From: Gemmatimonadota bacterium
GTDB taxonomy: Bacteria; Gemmatimonadota; Gemmatimonadetes; Gemmatimonadales; Gemmatimonadaceae
Assembly (NCBI GenBank): GCA_021413975.1
Contig: JAIOPJ010000033.1
Coordinates: 1-64,000 of the forward strand
Length of the DNA: 64,000 bases
Direction of reading: 5' to 3'
Positions 1 through 8,170 of the stretch are shown piece by piece; the stretch's first letter is position 1; every line of letters starts with the position of its first letter. The notes beneath the pieces are model-generated. The model saw only the letters and a program-made list of their open reading frames with translations, did not search any database and was not told where the DNA came from. Position numbers and translations under genes: made by a program.

Positions 1-1
1 C

Positions 2-112
2 GGTTACTCCCCCGCCGAAGGGGTGCGCGCAGCGGGCTACGAGCCCGACTCCGCCACGCTCGCCTTGCCGCGCAAGAAGGCGACGTACGACTGCGCCACC
101 TGCCACTACTAG
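2..112 (+). CDS. actA: C-terminal end of a c-type cytochrome, probable ActA (partial)
   Basis: Only the last 36 codons lie in the window; the gene begins upstream. The final residues are CATCHY followed by TAG, so the protein ends on a CxxCH haem c attachment site. In alternative complex III (ACIII) operons the gene before actB encodes the membrane-anchored multihaem cytochrome ActA, which passes electrons to the terminal oxidase or to a soluble cytochrome. The position, 9 bp before actB, and the haem motif support this call. The number of haems and any membrane anchor cannot be seen from this fragment. Confidence 0.75.
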   Translation, partial: GYSPAEGVRAAGYEPDSATLALPRKKATYDCATCHY

Positions 113-121
113 GATCGCCTG

Positions 122-3100
122 ATGACCCCTGATACCAAGGAACAGTCGTCCGGCGTCAAGCGCCGCGACTTCCTCAAGGTCCTCTCCGTCACCGGCGCCG
201 CCGCGACTGCCGTCGGCTGCTCCTCGGGTGACGTCGAGAAGCTGATCCCCTATCTCGTCTCGCCCGACCAGACGACGCCGGGCGTCTCCAACTACTACGC
301 CACCACCTGCCGCGAGTGCGCGGCCGGGTGCGGCCTCATCGTCGAGGTCCGTGACGGACGCGCGATCAAGGCCGAGGGCAATCCGCAGCACCCGGTCAAC
401 CAGGGAGCGCTCTGCGCCCGCGGCCAGTCGGGCCTGCAGGGGCTCTACAATCCCGATCGCTTCCGCGGCCCCATGAAGCGCGAGGGCGACAAGTTCGTCG
501 CCATCACCTGGACCGAGGCGATGCAGACCCTCGCCACGAAGCTCGGCGAGGTGAAGAGCCGCGGGCAGGGTGCCAAGGTCGCGGTGGTCAATCAGCACGA
601 GCAGGGCTCGTTCCCGGCCTTCCTCGACAGCGTGCTCGGCGGCTACGGCATCGCACCGCACCACAGCTACGACGCCGAGGCCCCGGTCGCGGTCGCGCAG
701 GCGAACAAGGCGGCGTACGGCGCCTCCTGGCCGCGGATCGACTTCAGCGCGGCTTCGCTCATCGTCTCGTTCAGCGCCGACTTCCTCGACGGATGGGGAC
801 TGCCGGTCCCGCAGCAGCTCGCCTTCTCCGAGGCGCGCGGCAAGGTCGAGGGCGCACCGCGTTTCATCTACGTCGGCGCGCGCCGCTCGCTCACCGGCCT
901 GAACGCCGATCAGTGGATCCCCGCGCGGCCGGGCACGGAGCTCGCGATCGTGAACGCCCTGCTCGGGCGCGGGACGATCGCCGCCGCGGCCGAAGCGGCC
1001 GGCGTGGGAGTGAAGCTGCTCGAGGGGCTCGCCGCCGAGATCCGCGGCGCGGGTGCCAGTGCGATCCTCTCCGGCGGCTACGGTGCCGACGCGGGTGAGC
1101 TCGCCTCGGCGGTCGCCGAGCTCAACAAGCAGCGCGGGAACGTCGGGCGGACGATCAAGACGGCCGAGGGCTATCTCGCCTTCGAGGGCGTCGCCGGACA
1201 CGCCGAGATGCGCGAACTCGCCGGCCGCATGAACGCCGGCGACGTGCCGATGTTCATCGTGCGCCACGCGAATCCGGCCTACACCACGGCCCCCGCCGTC
1301 GGGTTCGCGACGGCGCTGGCCAAGGTGCCGTTCAAGGTCTCGTTCTCGAGCGTGCCCGACGACACCACCTCGCTCTGCGACCTGATCCTGCCCGACCATC
1401 ATGCCCTCGAGAGCTGGGGCGACGCCGAACCGACGCGCGGCCTGCTCTCGCTCCAGCAGCCCACCATGGACCCGGTGTTCGATTCGCGGTCCACGGGCGA
1501 CGTGCTCCTGGCGATCGCGAAGGGCGACCAGACCATGGCGGCGCGCTTCGCCTTCAACGACTATCGCGGCTGGATCGCGAGCCGTGTCGGCGGCAACGCC
1601 GCCCTCAAGGACGCGCTCCCCACCGCGATGATGGCGGGCGGTTCCGCCTCGCGGACCGCGCAGCGCGCTGCGGCGCGGCCGGCGGCGCCGGGTGCGCAGG
1701 ACGGCGCCTATCATCTGATCACGTATCCCTCGCCCACGCTCGGTGACGGGCGCGGCGCGAACAAGCCGTGGCTGCAGGAGCTGCCGGACCCGGTCACCAA
1801 GATCGTCTGGCAGACGGTCGTCGAGATGCACGCCGAGACGGCGCTGGCGATCGGCGTCGTCGACGGCGACATGGTCACGGTGAAGACGGCCGCCGGAGAA
1901 CTCACCGCGCCGGCCTTCGTCTACATCGGCATCCGCCCCGACACGATCGCGGTGCAGGTCGGCCGCGGTCACACCGGTGCGGGTCGCTATGCGCTCGCGG
2001 GCGAGAACGCCTGGACGCTGCTCGCCGGTGGCGAGGACGCGCGCTCCGGCGCGGCGGCGCTGAGCAACACCAAGGCGACGGTCACGAAGGCGAGCGGCAA
2101 CCAGCGGATCGTCACCATCGAAGGCTCGGGCCGTCAGCATGGTCGCGGCATCGCGCAGGCGATCGCGCTCCCGGCGCTGCTCGCCGGCGAGGAAGAACAT
2201 CCGCACCGGTTCGAAGGGCAGGCGAGCACCGAGTTCCTTCCGGGACTCCGCTCGCCGGTCGCGAACGACGCGCAGGGTGACCTGGGCGTCCCCGACAGCA
2301 AGGACAAGGGGCAGTACGACCCCAACCACTGGTCGGGTGCGGCCCGTCGCCGCTGGGCGATGACGATCGACCTCTCCAAGTGCACCGGCTGCTCGGCCTG
2401 CGTCACGGCCTGCTACGCCGAGAACAACATCCCGACGGTGGGTGCGTCGTGGCAGGGCGCGCAGGTGCTCCCCGACCGCACCGGCTTCGGCGCCAACATC
2501 ACGCGCTCGCGCGAGATGGCCTGGATCCGCCTGGAGCGTTACTGGGAACTCGATCGCGAGCCGAAGGACGTGAAGTTCGATCCGGAGCACCCGGACTTCG
2601 AGACGCGCTTCATCCCGATGATGTGCCAGCACTGCGGCAACGCGCCCTGCGAGCCCGTCTGCCCGGTCTACGCGACCTACCACGCACCGAACGGCCTGAA
2701 CGTCCAGGTCTACAACCGCTGCGTGGGCACGCGGTACTGCTCCAACAACTGCCCCTACAAGGTCCGGTACTACAACTGGTTCGGGTACGGCGACCCGTCG
2801 CGCACGCAGTACGCCTTCCCGGAGCCGCTGCACTGGCAGCTCAATCCCGACGTCACGGTGCGCAACAAGGGCATCATGGAGAAGTGCACGTTCTGCGTGC
2901 AGCGCATCAAGGAGGGCGAGAACCGCGCCTCGCTCGAGCAGCGCGATCTCCACGTCGACGAGTTCACCACGGCGTGCGCGCAGGCCTGTCCGTCGCGCGC
3001 GATCGTCTTCGGCGATGCGGCCGACGAGAACTGGTCGGTGGCCAAGTGGGCGAAGGACCGCAGGGCGTACCACGTGTTCGAGGAGCTCAACACCTTCACG

Positions 3101-3160
3101 GCGGTGGTCTACTTGAAGAAGGTCAATCATCCGGCGCCGTCGGCGTCGGCCACGGCGTAA
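122..3160 (+). CDS. actB: ACIII iron-sulfur subunit ActB (MopB-like domain fused to ferredoxin-like domain)
   Basis: This 1012-residue protein is the periplasmic iron-sulfur subunit of the quinol:cytochrome c oxidoreductase ACIII. It has a twin-arginine signal (RRDFLK, residues 14-19) followed by a small/hydrophobic stretch and Cys33, a possible lipid attachment site. Residues about 60-700 resemble molybdopterin oxidoreductases, which in characterised ActB proteins carry no molybdenum. The C-terminal part (about 745-1000) is DmsB/NrfC-like with four cysteine clusters, beginning CTGCSACVTAC, CQHCGNAPCEPVCP and CVGTRYCSNNCP. In the third, Thr replaces one Cys, as expected for a [3Fe-4S] site. 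An additional Cys63-x2-Cys66-x3-Cys70-x27-Cys98 motif of the MopB type is kept at the N terminus. It sits inside a tight act operon. Confidence 0.95.
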   Translation: MTPDTKEQSSGVKRRDFLKVLSVTGAAATAVGCSSGDVEKLIPYLVSPDQTTPGVSNYYATTCRECAAGCGLIVEVRDGRAIKAEGNPQHPVNQGALCARGQSGLQGLYNPDRFRGPMKREGDKFVAITWTEAMQTLATKLGEVKSRGQGAKVAVVNQHEQGSFPAFLDSVLGGYGIAPHHSYDAEAPVAVAQANKAAYGASWPRIDFSAASLIVSFSADFLDGWGLPVPQQLAFSEARGKVEGAPRFIYVGARRSLTGLNADQWIPARPGTELAIVNALLGRGTIAAAAEAAGVGVKLLEGLAAEIRGAGASAILSGGYGADAGELASAVAELNKQRGNVGRTIKTAEGYLAFEGVAGHAEMRELAGRMNAGDVPMFIVRHANPAYTTAPAVGFATALAKVPFKVSFSSVPDDTTSLCDLILPDHHALESWGDAEPTRGLLSLQQPTMDPVFDSRSTGDVLLAIAKGDQTMAARFAFNDYRGWIASRVGGNAALKDALPTAMMAGGSASRTAQRAAARPAAPGAQDGAYHLITYPSPTLGDGRGANKPWLQELPDPVTKIVWQTVVEMHAETALAIGVVDGDMVTVKTAAGELTAPAFVYIGIRPDTIAVQVGRGHTGAGRYALAGENAWTLLAGGEDARSGAAALSNTKATVTKASGNQRIVTIEGSGRQHGRGIAQAIALPALLAGEEEHPHRFEGQASTEFLPGLRSPVANDAQGDLGVPDSKDKGQYDPNHWSGAARRRWAMTIDLSKCTGCSACVTACYAENNIPTVGASWQGAQVLPDRTGFGANITRSREMAWIRLERYWELDREPKDVKFDPEHPDFETRFIPMMCQHCGNAPCEPVCPVYATYHAPNGLNVQVYNRCVGTRYCSNNCPYKVRYYNWFGYGDPSRTQYAFPEPLHWQLNPDVTVRNKGIMEKCTFCVQRIKEGENRASLEQRDLHVDEFTTACAQACPSRAIVFGDAADENWSVAKWAKDRRAYHVFEELNTFTAVVYLKKVNHPAPSASATA

Positions 3161-3173
3161 GGGGGCGCGGACC

Positions 3174-4577
3174 ATGGCAACCCTCGCGCATCCCGACGAG
3201 CCGCGCCGGCCGAACATCGCGTCGGCCGACGTGCAGCTCCCCGCGGTCAAGGACTACGAGCAGGTCGACCGCGAGATCCTGCAGATCCTCCAGCCGACCA
3301 AGGCCTGGTTCGCCGGGCTCCTGATCGCCCTGACCTGCCTCGCGTTCGGCATCGCGTCCTGGTCGTACCAGATCCATGAGGGACTCGGCGTCGCCGGCTA
3401 CAACCCGCCGGTCATGTGGGGCGTCTACATCATCACCTTCGTGTTCTGGGTCGGTATCGGACACGCCGGCACGCTGATCTCGGCGATCCTCTACCTGTTC
3501 CGCGCCGGCTTCCGCACGACGATCTACCGCGCCGCCGAGGCGATGACGGTGTTCGCGGTCATGACCGCGGGCCTCTTCCCGATCATCCACATCGGCCGGC
3601 CCTGGAAGTTCTTCTGGCTGATCCCGTACCCGAACTGGCGGCTGCTCTGGCCGAACTTCAAGTCGCCGCTCGTGTGGGACGTCTTCGCGATCACGACCTA
3701 CCTGACGATCTCGACCACGTTCCTCTTCGTCGGGCTCATCCCCGACATCGCGGTGCTCCGCGACCGCGAGACGAATCCGCTCCGCAAGCAGATCCTCGCC
3801 GCGCTGAGCTTCGGCTGGCGCAACAGCGAGCGCGAATGGCGTCACTTCGCCCGCGCCTACCTGTTCCTCGCGGCCTTCTCCACGCCGCTCGTGCTCTCGG
3901 TGCACTCGGTCGTGTCGTTCGACTTCGCCATGGGCATCGCGCCCGGCTGGCACACGACGATCTTCCCGCCCTACTTCGTCGCCGGCGCCATCTTCTCCGG
4001 CTTCGCGATGGTGTGGACGATCATCATCCCGATGCGCCGCTGGTTCGGCCTCCGGCACTACGTGACGCTCAACCACCTCGACGCCTCGGCGAAGATGGTG
4101 CTCTTCACGAGCCTCGTGGTCGGCTGCGCCTACATCGCCGAGTTCTTCATCGCGTGGTACGGCGGCGTGCAGTACGAGCAGGACTACTTCTGGAACCGCG
4201 TCTTCGGGCAGTGGTGGTGGGCCGCCTGGATCATGCTCACCTGCAACATGATCCTGCCGCTCTCGCTCTTCTCGCAGAAGCTGCGCCGCAACCCGACCTG
4301 GCTCTTCATCCTGTCGATCTTCATCAACATCGGCATGTGGTTCGAGCGGTTCGTGATCGTGGTGCCGTCGCTCTCGCACGACGTCGAGCCCTGGCAGTGG
4401 TCGAGCTACGTGCCCACCTGGGTCGACTACGGGCTCCTGATCGGGTCGTTCGGCTGGTTCTTCATGTGGTTCCTGCTCTTCGTCAAGCAGCTGCCGGTGA
4501 TGGCGCTCGCCGAGATCAAGGAGATCGTCCCGCCCAAGATGAAGCACAAGGACCCGCACCATCACGGAGGGCACTGA
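3174..4577 (+). CDS. actC: ACIII membrane subunit ActC (NrfD/PsrC family)
   Basis: This 467-residue integral membrane protein of the NrfD/PsrC family has around ten hydrophobic segments. In ACIII, ActC binds quinol at the periplasmic side beneath ActB and passes electrons to its iron-sulfur clusters. The gene starts 13 bp after actB behind a G-rich ribosome-binding region and is followed directly by actD. A His-rich tail (HKDPHHHGGH) ends the protein. ActF, later in the operon, is the second NrfD-like subunit, which matches the known two-copy architecture of the complex. Confidence 0.95.
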   Translation: MATLAHPDEPRRPNIASADVQLPAVKDYEQVDREILQILQPTKAWFAGLLIALTCLAFGIASWSYQIHEGLGVAGYNPPVMWGVYIITFVFWVGIGHAGTLISAILYLFRAGFRTTIYRAAEAMTVFAVMTAGLFPIIHIGRPWKFFWLIPYPNWRLLWPNFKSPLVWDVFAITTYLTISTTFLFVGLIPDIAVLRDRETNPLRKQILAALSFGWRNSEREWRHFARAYLFLAAFSTPLVLSVHSVVSFDFAMGIAPGWHTTIFPPYFVAGAIFSGFAMVWTIIIPMRRWFGLRHYVTLNHLDASAKMVLFTSLVVGCAYIAEFFIAWYGGVQYEQDYFWNRVFGQWWWAAWIMLTCNMILPLSLFSQKLRRNPTWLFILSIFINIGMWFERFVIVVPSLSHDVEPWQWSSYVPTWVDYGLLIGSFGWFFMWFLLFVKQLPVMALAEIKEIVPPKMKHKDPHHHGGH

Positions 4578-4578
4578 G

Positions 4579-5082
4579 ATGATGCGCGGAATGATCGGCG
4601 TCTTCGCGGAGCTCGACAGCACCGTGGAAGCGATCGAGGAGTTGAAGCACAAGCGGCTCGGGGACCTCACGGCCTACACGCCGACCCCGCGGCACGAGCT
4701 CGAGCACGCGATCGAGCCGCCGCCCTCGCCGGTGCGGAAGTTCACGCTCGTGGGGGCGCTCTCGGGCGCGATCTTCGGGTACTGGCTCGCGATCTGGGGT
4801 TCCAACTACTGGCCGCTGGTCGTCGGCGGCAAGGCGATCTCGACCTGGATCCCCTACACGGTCTTCGGGTTCGAGGTGATGGTCATGGTCGGTGCGCTCT
4901 CCACGGTGTTCGGCATGTTCTACCTGGCGGGGATCCCGCGCCTCACGATGACCGTCGGGTACGACCCGCGGTTCAGCGGCGCGAACTACGGGGTCTGGTG
5001 CGAATGCGCCCCCGAGAAGCTCGCCGAGGTCGAGGCGATCCTGCGCCGTCATGGTGCGGTGGAGGTGCGCGGTGAGAGCTGA
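4579..5082 (+). CDS. actD: ACIII subunit ActD (DUF3341 family)
   Basis: This 167-residue protein has the hallmarks of ActD: a soluble N-terminal stretch beginning GVFAELDSTVEAIEELK, then two hydrophobic segments (about residues 52-75 and 90-118), and a soluble tail with CECAPE. ActD is a membrane-anchored structural subunit of ACIII. The start has two tandem ATG codons (4579 and 4582) immediately after the actC stop, so translation is probably coupled. The 3' end overlaps the chosen actE start by 11 bp. Confidence 0.92.
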   Translation: MMRGMIGVFAELDSTVEAIEELKHKRLGDLTAYTPTPRHELEHAIEPPPSPVRKFTLVGALSGAIFGYWLAIWGSNYWPLVVGGKAISTWIPYTVFGFEVMVMVGALSTVFGMFYLAGIPRLTMTVGYDPRFSGANYGVWCECAPEKLAEVEAILRRHGAVEVRGES

Positions 5083-5815
5083 GAACCTGCGTCTCATGGC
5101 CGCACTCGCGCTGCCGCTCCTCTTCGGGGCGTGCACGCAGGAGGAGTGGCTCACCGACATGAAGCAGCAACCGTCCGTGGGCACCTGGCAGGTCTATTCG
5201 ACCGACACGGCCGCCGGCCAGCTGATCCCGTTCCGCGGCAATCCGCAGGGCTCGGTGCCGACGAACGGCATCGCCGTCGCGTCGTGGCAGGTCTCCTACG
5301 CCCCCATGCCGCCGACGGTCGACTCGATGTCCGGCGTCCAGAATCCGGTCGCGGCGGACGAGCGTTCGCTCGCGAACGGGCGGAAGCTCTTCCAGATCAA
5401 CTGTGCCGTCTGCCACGGTGACCTCGGCGACGGCAAGGGAGGGATGCCCCAGTTGAATCCCGCCTACGCGTTCGTCCCCGCGATCAACGCCGCCGCGACC
5501 CAGGCCCGGACCGACGGCTACATCTTCGGCATGCTGCGCAACGGCCGCGGTCTCATGCCGCCGCAGAATCGCATCCCCGAGGCGATGCGCTGGGACGTCA
5601 TCAACTACCTGCGCGGCCTGCAGGGCCGCTACCCGGTCGCCACCGGCCCGGTCGGATTCCCCGGCCAGACCGGCGACAAGCTGCCCGGCTACTCCGCGGT
5701 GGGGCCGACGGTGCCGTCCGCGTACCTGAAGCCGAGCACCACGGGCATCACGCCCAAGGCAGAGAAGCCGGCCGAGGCAGCGAAGCCGGAAGGGAACACC
5801 GGAGGCCATCCATGA
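5072..5815 (+). CDS. actE: ACIII monohaem cytochrome c lipoprotein ActE
   Basis: This protein of about 247 residues carries one CxxCH haem site (NCAVCHGDLGDGKGG) and a downstream Met-rich segment (GRGLMPPQNRIP) that can supply the axial Met. ActE is the periplasmic monohaem subunit of ACIII. The GTG start at 5072 was chosen because GGAGG lies 6-7 bp upstream and it yields a compact signal peptide ending LLFGAC, a lipoprotein-type cleavage site. An in-frame ATG at 5051 would add a poor leader inside actD, and ATG 5096 is an alternative. The C-terminal tail is rich in Ala, Lys, Pro and Glu and is probably disordered. The stop overlaps the actF start. Confidence 0.92.
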   Translation: MRAENLRLMAALALPLLFGACTQEEWLTDMKQQPSVGTWQVYSTDTAAGQLIPFRGNPQGSVPTNGIAVASWQVSYAPMPPTVDSMSGVQNPVAADERSLANGRKLFQINCAVCHGDLGDGKGGMPQLNPAYAFVPAINAAATQARTDGYIFGMLRNGRGLMPPQNRIPEAMRWDVINYLRGLQGRYPVATGPVGFPGQTGDKLPGYSAVGPTVPSAYLKPSTTGITPKAEKPAEAAKPEGNTGGHP

Positions 5816-7155
5816 GCGGCCAGCAGCACTACTCCCCGCCGCGCGACCAGTTCATCGGCGTGCTGCAGTCCAAGTCGATGCCGGCCGCGGCCAAGCGGGG
5901 TGGGCTCGTCATGGGCATCATCGGCATGCTGCTCTTCGTGGTCGGTGCCGCGACCGGAGAGGCGCGCGCCTGGCAGGCCTTCCTGGTCAACTGGCTCTTC
6001 TTCACGACCATCGCCTCGGCGGCCGTCATGTTCTCGGCCGTCCAGCGCATCACCACCGCGCGCTGGTCGCGCGGCGTGATCCGCTTCCTCGAGGGCTATG
6101 CGGCCTTCCTGCCGTTCGCGGCGGTCGGCCTGCTGGTCATCGTGTTCGGCGGCCGGTCGCACATCTATCCGTGGTGGGACCTCGTCGGCACCGGCGAACT
6201 CATCCCCGAGAAGGAGACCTGGTTCAACCACGGCTTCTTCTACGCGCGGTCGGTGGTCGTCTTCGGCGCGATCCTCGTGCTGCAGCTCTGGTACGTCTGG
6301 AGCTCGGTGCGGCTGGATGTGGGCATCACGCCTGAGCACGGCGCCCCGTGGGCGGCCGGTCTCCGCGCGAGGATGCGTGCCTCGTTCGGCGAGGAGCGTC
6401 GCGAACTGCATTCGACCCACTCGCTGCAGGGCAAGCTCGCGGTGATCATGGCGATCGTCTTCGGCTTCGGCTGGTCGATGCTCGCCTGGGACCACTCGAT
6501 GTCGCTCGACTACCACTTCTTCAGCACCATGTACGGCTGGCAGGTGTTCATGGGCGGCTGGCTCGTGTCGCTCATGACCTTCGCGGTGATGCTGCGCTGG
6601 TGGAAGGGGCGGTTCCCCGAGCTCCCCGAGCTGGTGACCGAGAAGCACTATCACGACGTCGGCAAGCTCTGCTTCGCCTTCACGGCGTTCTGGGGCTACC
6701 TCACCTTCTCGCAGTTCCTCGTGATCTGGTACGGCAACCTCGCGGAGGAGACGCACTTCTTCACGCTGCGCCTCACCGGGGTCTGGACGGTCACGACCAT
6801 GCTGGCCGCCGTGCTCACCTTCGTGGTGCCCTTCTTCGGGCTCCTCTCGGTGAAGGCGAAGCTCTACTCGCCGACGATGATCCTCTTCGCGGCCTGTTCG
6901 TTCGTGGGGCTCTGGTTCGCGCGGTACACCGAGGTCTATCCGTCGATCTACGGCACCCGGGTGCATCAGACGCCGCTCGGGTTCTGGGAGCTCGGGATCT
7001 TCGCCGGGTTCCTCGGGATCTTCGTGTGGAGCTACGCCCAGTTCATGGACGCCTTCCCCAAGGCGCAGGTCTTCAAGATGACCTCGCCGTACCGGGACGA
7101 GGTGCAGATCCCCGTGAACCCCGATACGATGGAGCCGTTGCCGGCGCACGAGTAG
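5812..7155 (+). CDS. actF: ACIII membrane subunit ActF (NrfD-like)
   Basis: This 447-residue polytopic membrane protein is the second quinone-reductase-type membrane subunit of ACIII, paralogous to ActC. About ten hydrophobic segments are visible from residue 30 onward, with a cytoplasmic loop between the fourth and fifth. Its ATG overlaps the actE stop (ATGA). In F-containing complexes ActF is proposed to contribute to proton movement. It is the last gene of the operon: a strong hairpin follows 22 bp after the stop. No cytochrome oxidase genes follow within the window, so the electron acceptor partner is not seen here. Confidence 0.94.
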   Translation: MSGQQHYSPPRDQFIGVLQSKSMPAAAKRGGLVMGIIGMLLFVVGAATGEARAWQAFLVNWLFFTTIASAAVMFSAVQRITTARWSRGVIRFLEGYAAFLPFAAVGLLVIVFGGRSHIYPWWDLVGTGELIPEKETWFNHGFFYARSVVVFGAILVLQLWYVWSSVRLDVGITPEHGAPWAAGLRARMRASFGEERRELHSTHSLQGKLAVIMAIVFGFGWSMLAWDHSMSLDYHFFSTMYGWQVFMGGWLVSLMTFAVMLRWWKGRFPELPELVTEKHYHDVGKLCFAFTAFWGYLTFSQFLVIWYGNLAEETHFFTLRLTGVWTVTTMLAAVLTFVVPFFGLLSVKAKLYSPTMILFAACSFVGLWFARYTEVYPSIYGTRVHQTPLGFWELGIFAGFLGIFVWSYAQFMDAFPKAQVFKMTSPYRDEVQIPVNPDTMEPLPAHE

Positions 7156-7177
7156 GTCGGCACAGCTGTCAGGTGAG

Positions 7178-7209
7178 GAGGGCGGCGCGCCGGATGGTGC
7201 GCCGCCCTC
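7178..7209 (+). terminator. Hairpin terminator after the act operon
   Basis: GAGGGCGGCGC (7178-7188) and its perfect complement (7199-7209) form an 11-bp stem with a 10-base loop, followed by GTTCGTTC. The structure lies 22 bp downstream of the actF stop. The T tract is weak, as is common in GC-rich genomes. Confidence 0.6.
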
Positions 7210-7240
7210 GTTCGTTCCCCACCGGATCGGGAACGGCGTT

Positions 7241-7452
7241 CACCACAGGGGCACCGAGGGCACAGGGAAGTGCGGGGACGGCTGCCCGCGTGGAATGCTT
7301 CGCTGCCGGAACCGATTCACGTGGGTGCCGGGGCAGACACCAGGCGGCGGCGCCCCGGTCCGATTCCGTGCACCCCTGTGCCCCCGTGCCGCCAGCGCCC
7401 CCCATCGCCCCCTGTGCCCCCTGTGGCCCCTGTGGCCCCTGTGCCCCTGTGG
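7241..7452. repeat. Non-coding stretch with degenerate CCACAGGGGCA-type repeats in inverted orientation
   Basis: The 377-bp gap between actF and tRNA-Ala holds no gene I can support. At 7241-7267 a unit of the form CACCACAGGGGCAC is followed by GAGGGCACAGGG. At 7371-7452 the complementary motif recurs many times as CCCCTGTGC or CCCTGTGGC with a 9-11 bp period. The two ends are thus an inverted pair separated by about 100 bp. All three frames of the right block give low-complexity Pro/Val/Ala peptides. Simple-sequence spacers of this kind are known from several environmental phyla, but their role is not established. Confidence 0.6.
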
Positions 7453-7532
7453 TGCATGCAGTCGTCGTCGGCCCGCCGATGCGACACCGCCCGCACTTCC
7501 CCGCGCGACCCGGTTATATTCCGCACGTTCTC

Positions 7533-7605
7533 GGGGCGTTAGCTCAGCTGGGAGAGCACCTGCTTTGCAAGCAGGGGGTCGCCGGTTCGATCCCGGCACG
7601 CTCCA
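7533..7605 (+). tRNA. tRNA-Ala (anticodon UGC)
   Basis: A complete 73-base cloverleaf can be drawn. The 7-bp acceptor stem GGGGCGT/ACGCTCC has the G3:U70 wobble pair that identifies alanine tRNAs. The anticodon stem is CCTGC/GCAGG with loop TTTGCAA (anticodon TGC), and the T arm is GCCGG-TTCGATC-CCGGC. The CCA end is not encoded. A TATATT hexamer at 7515-7520, 12 bp upstream, is a likely -10 element; no good -35 is seen. Confidence 0.97.
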
Positions 7606-7637
7606 CTCCCGTTCCCTCCATGTCCGGATCAAGCGCC

Positions 7638-8099
7638 ATGACCGTCCCCGTTCCAGCCGTCGGCACTGCCGCGCCCGATTTCACGCTCGACGGCACCGGC
7701 GGCCCGGTCACGCTCTCGTCGTTCCGCGGCAAGCAGAACGTACTCCTGGCCTTCTTCCCGCTCGCGTTCACCTCGACCTGCACCGCCGAGCTGTGCGCGT
7801 TCACCGACGATTACTCGGCGTTCGAGGGGAAGGACGTCACCGTCATCCCGATCAGCGTCGACGCCGTGCCGTCGCTCAAGGAGTTCAGGGCGAAGTACGC
7901 CATGACCGCCGACCTCGCCTCGGACTTCAAGCGCGAGGTGTCGCGCCTCTACGGCGTCCTGCACGAGGAGCGGTACTTCTCCAAGCGAGCCTACGTCCTG
8001 ATCGACCGGCAGGGCGTGGTGCGCTGGGCCTTCGTCGAGGTCACCCCGGGCACCCGCCGCGAGAACAGCGAGCTGCTGGCGGAGATCGCGAAGCTGTAG
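7638..8099 (+). CDS. bcp: Peroxiredoxin, PrxQ/BCP-like (thiol peroxidase)
   Basis: This protein of about 153 residues has a thioredoxin fold of the AhpC-TSA family and reduces hydroperoxides in the cytoplasm. It begins with the typical VGTAAPDFTL segment and has the peroxidatic site PLAFTSTCTAELC. The peroxidatic Cys follows the TxxC pattern, and a second Cys five residues later matches the resolving Cys of PrxQ/BCP enzymes. The start at 7638 is chosen for the usual N-terminal length; an in-frame ATG at 7620 would add six residues. Neither has a clear Shine-Dalgarno sequence. Confidence 0.9.
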   Translation: MTVPVPAVGTAAPDFTLDGTGGPVTLSSFRGKQNVLLAFFPLAFTSTCTAELCAFTDDYSAFEGKDVTVIPISVDAVPSLKEFRAKYAMTADLASDFKREVSRLYGVLHEERYFSKRAYVLIDRQGVVRWAFVEVTPGTRRENSELLAEIAKL

Positions 8100-8116
8100 C
8101 CGCGGGGGTGGTCACC

Positions 8117-8146
8117 TTGTCGCGCCACCCGCGCAGGCCGTAGCTT
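8117..8146 (+). promoter_or_regulatory. Candidate sigma-70-type promoter of the two-component cluster
   Basis: TTGTCG (8117-8122) and TAGCTT (8141-8146) are separated by 18 bp, with the kinase GTG start 25 bp after the -10 hexamer. The match is moderate and rests on sequence pattern alone. Confidence 0.4.
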
Positions 8147-8170
8147 CCGCTCATCACTACGCCATCCGAC

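Noticed and set aside
7371-7452. CRISPR-like appearance of the short repeats
   Set aside because: The period is about 9-11 bp, units are degenerate, and there are no unique spacers or cas genes.
6348-8099. A single long protein joining the end of actF, the tRNA and the peroxiredoxin
   Set aside because: The frame is open by chance through the repeat region and the tRNA; only the part from 7638 has a recognisable domain.
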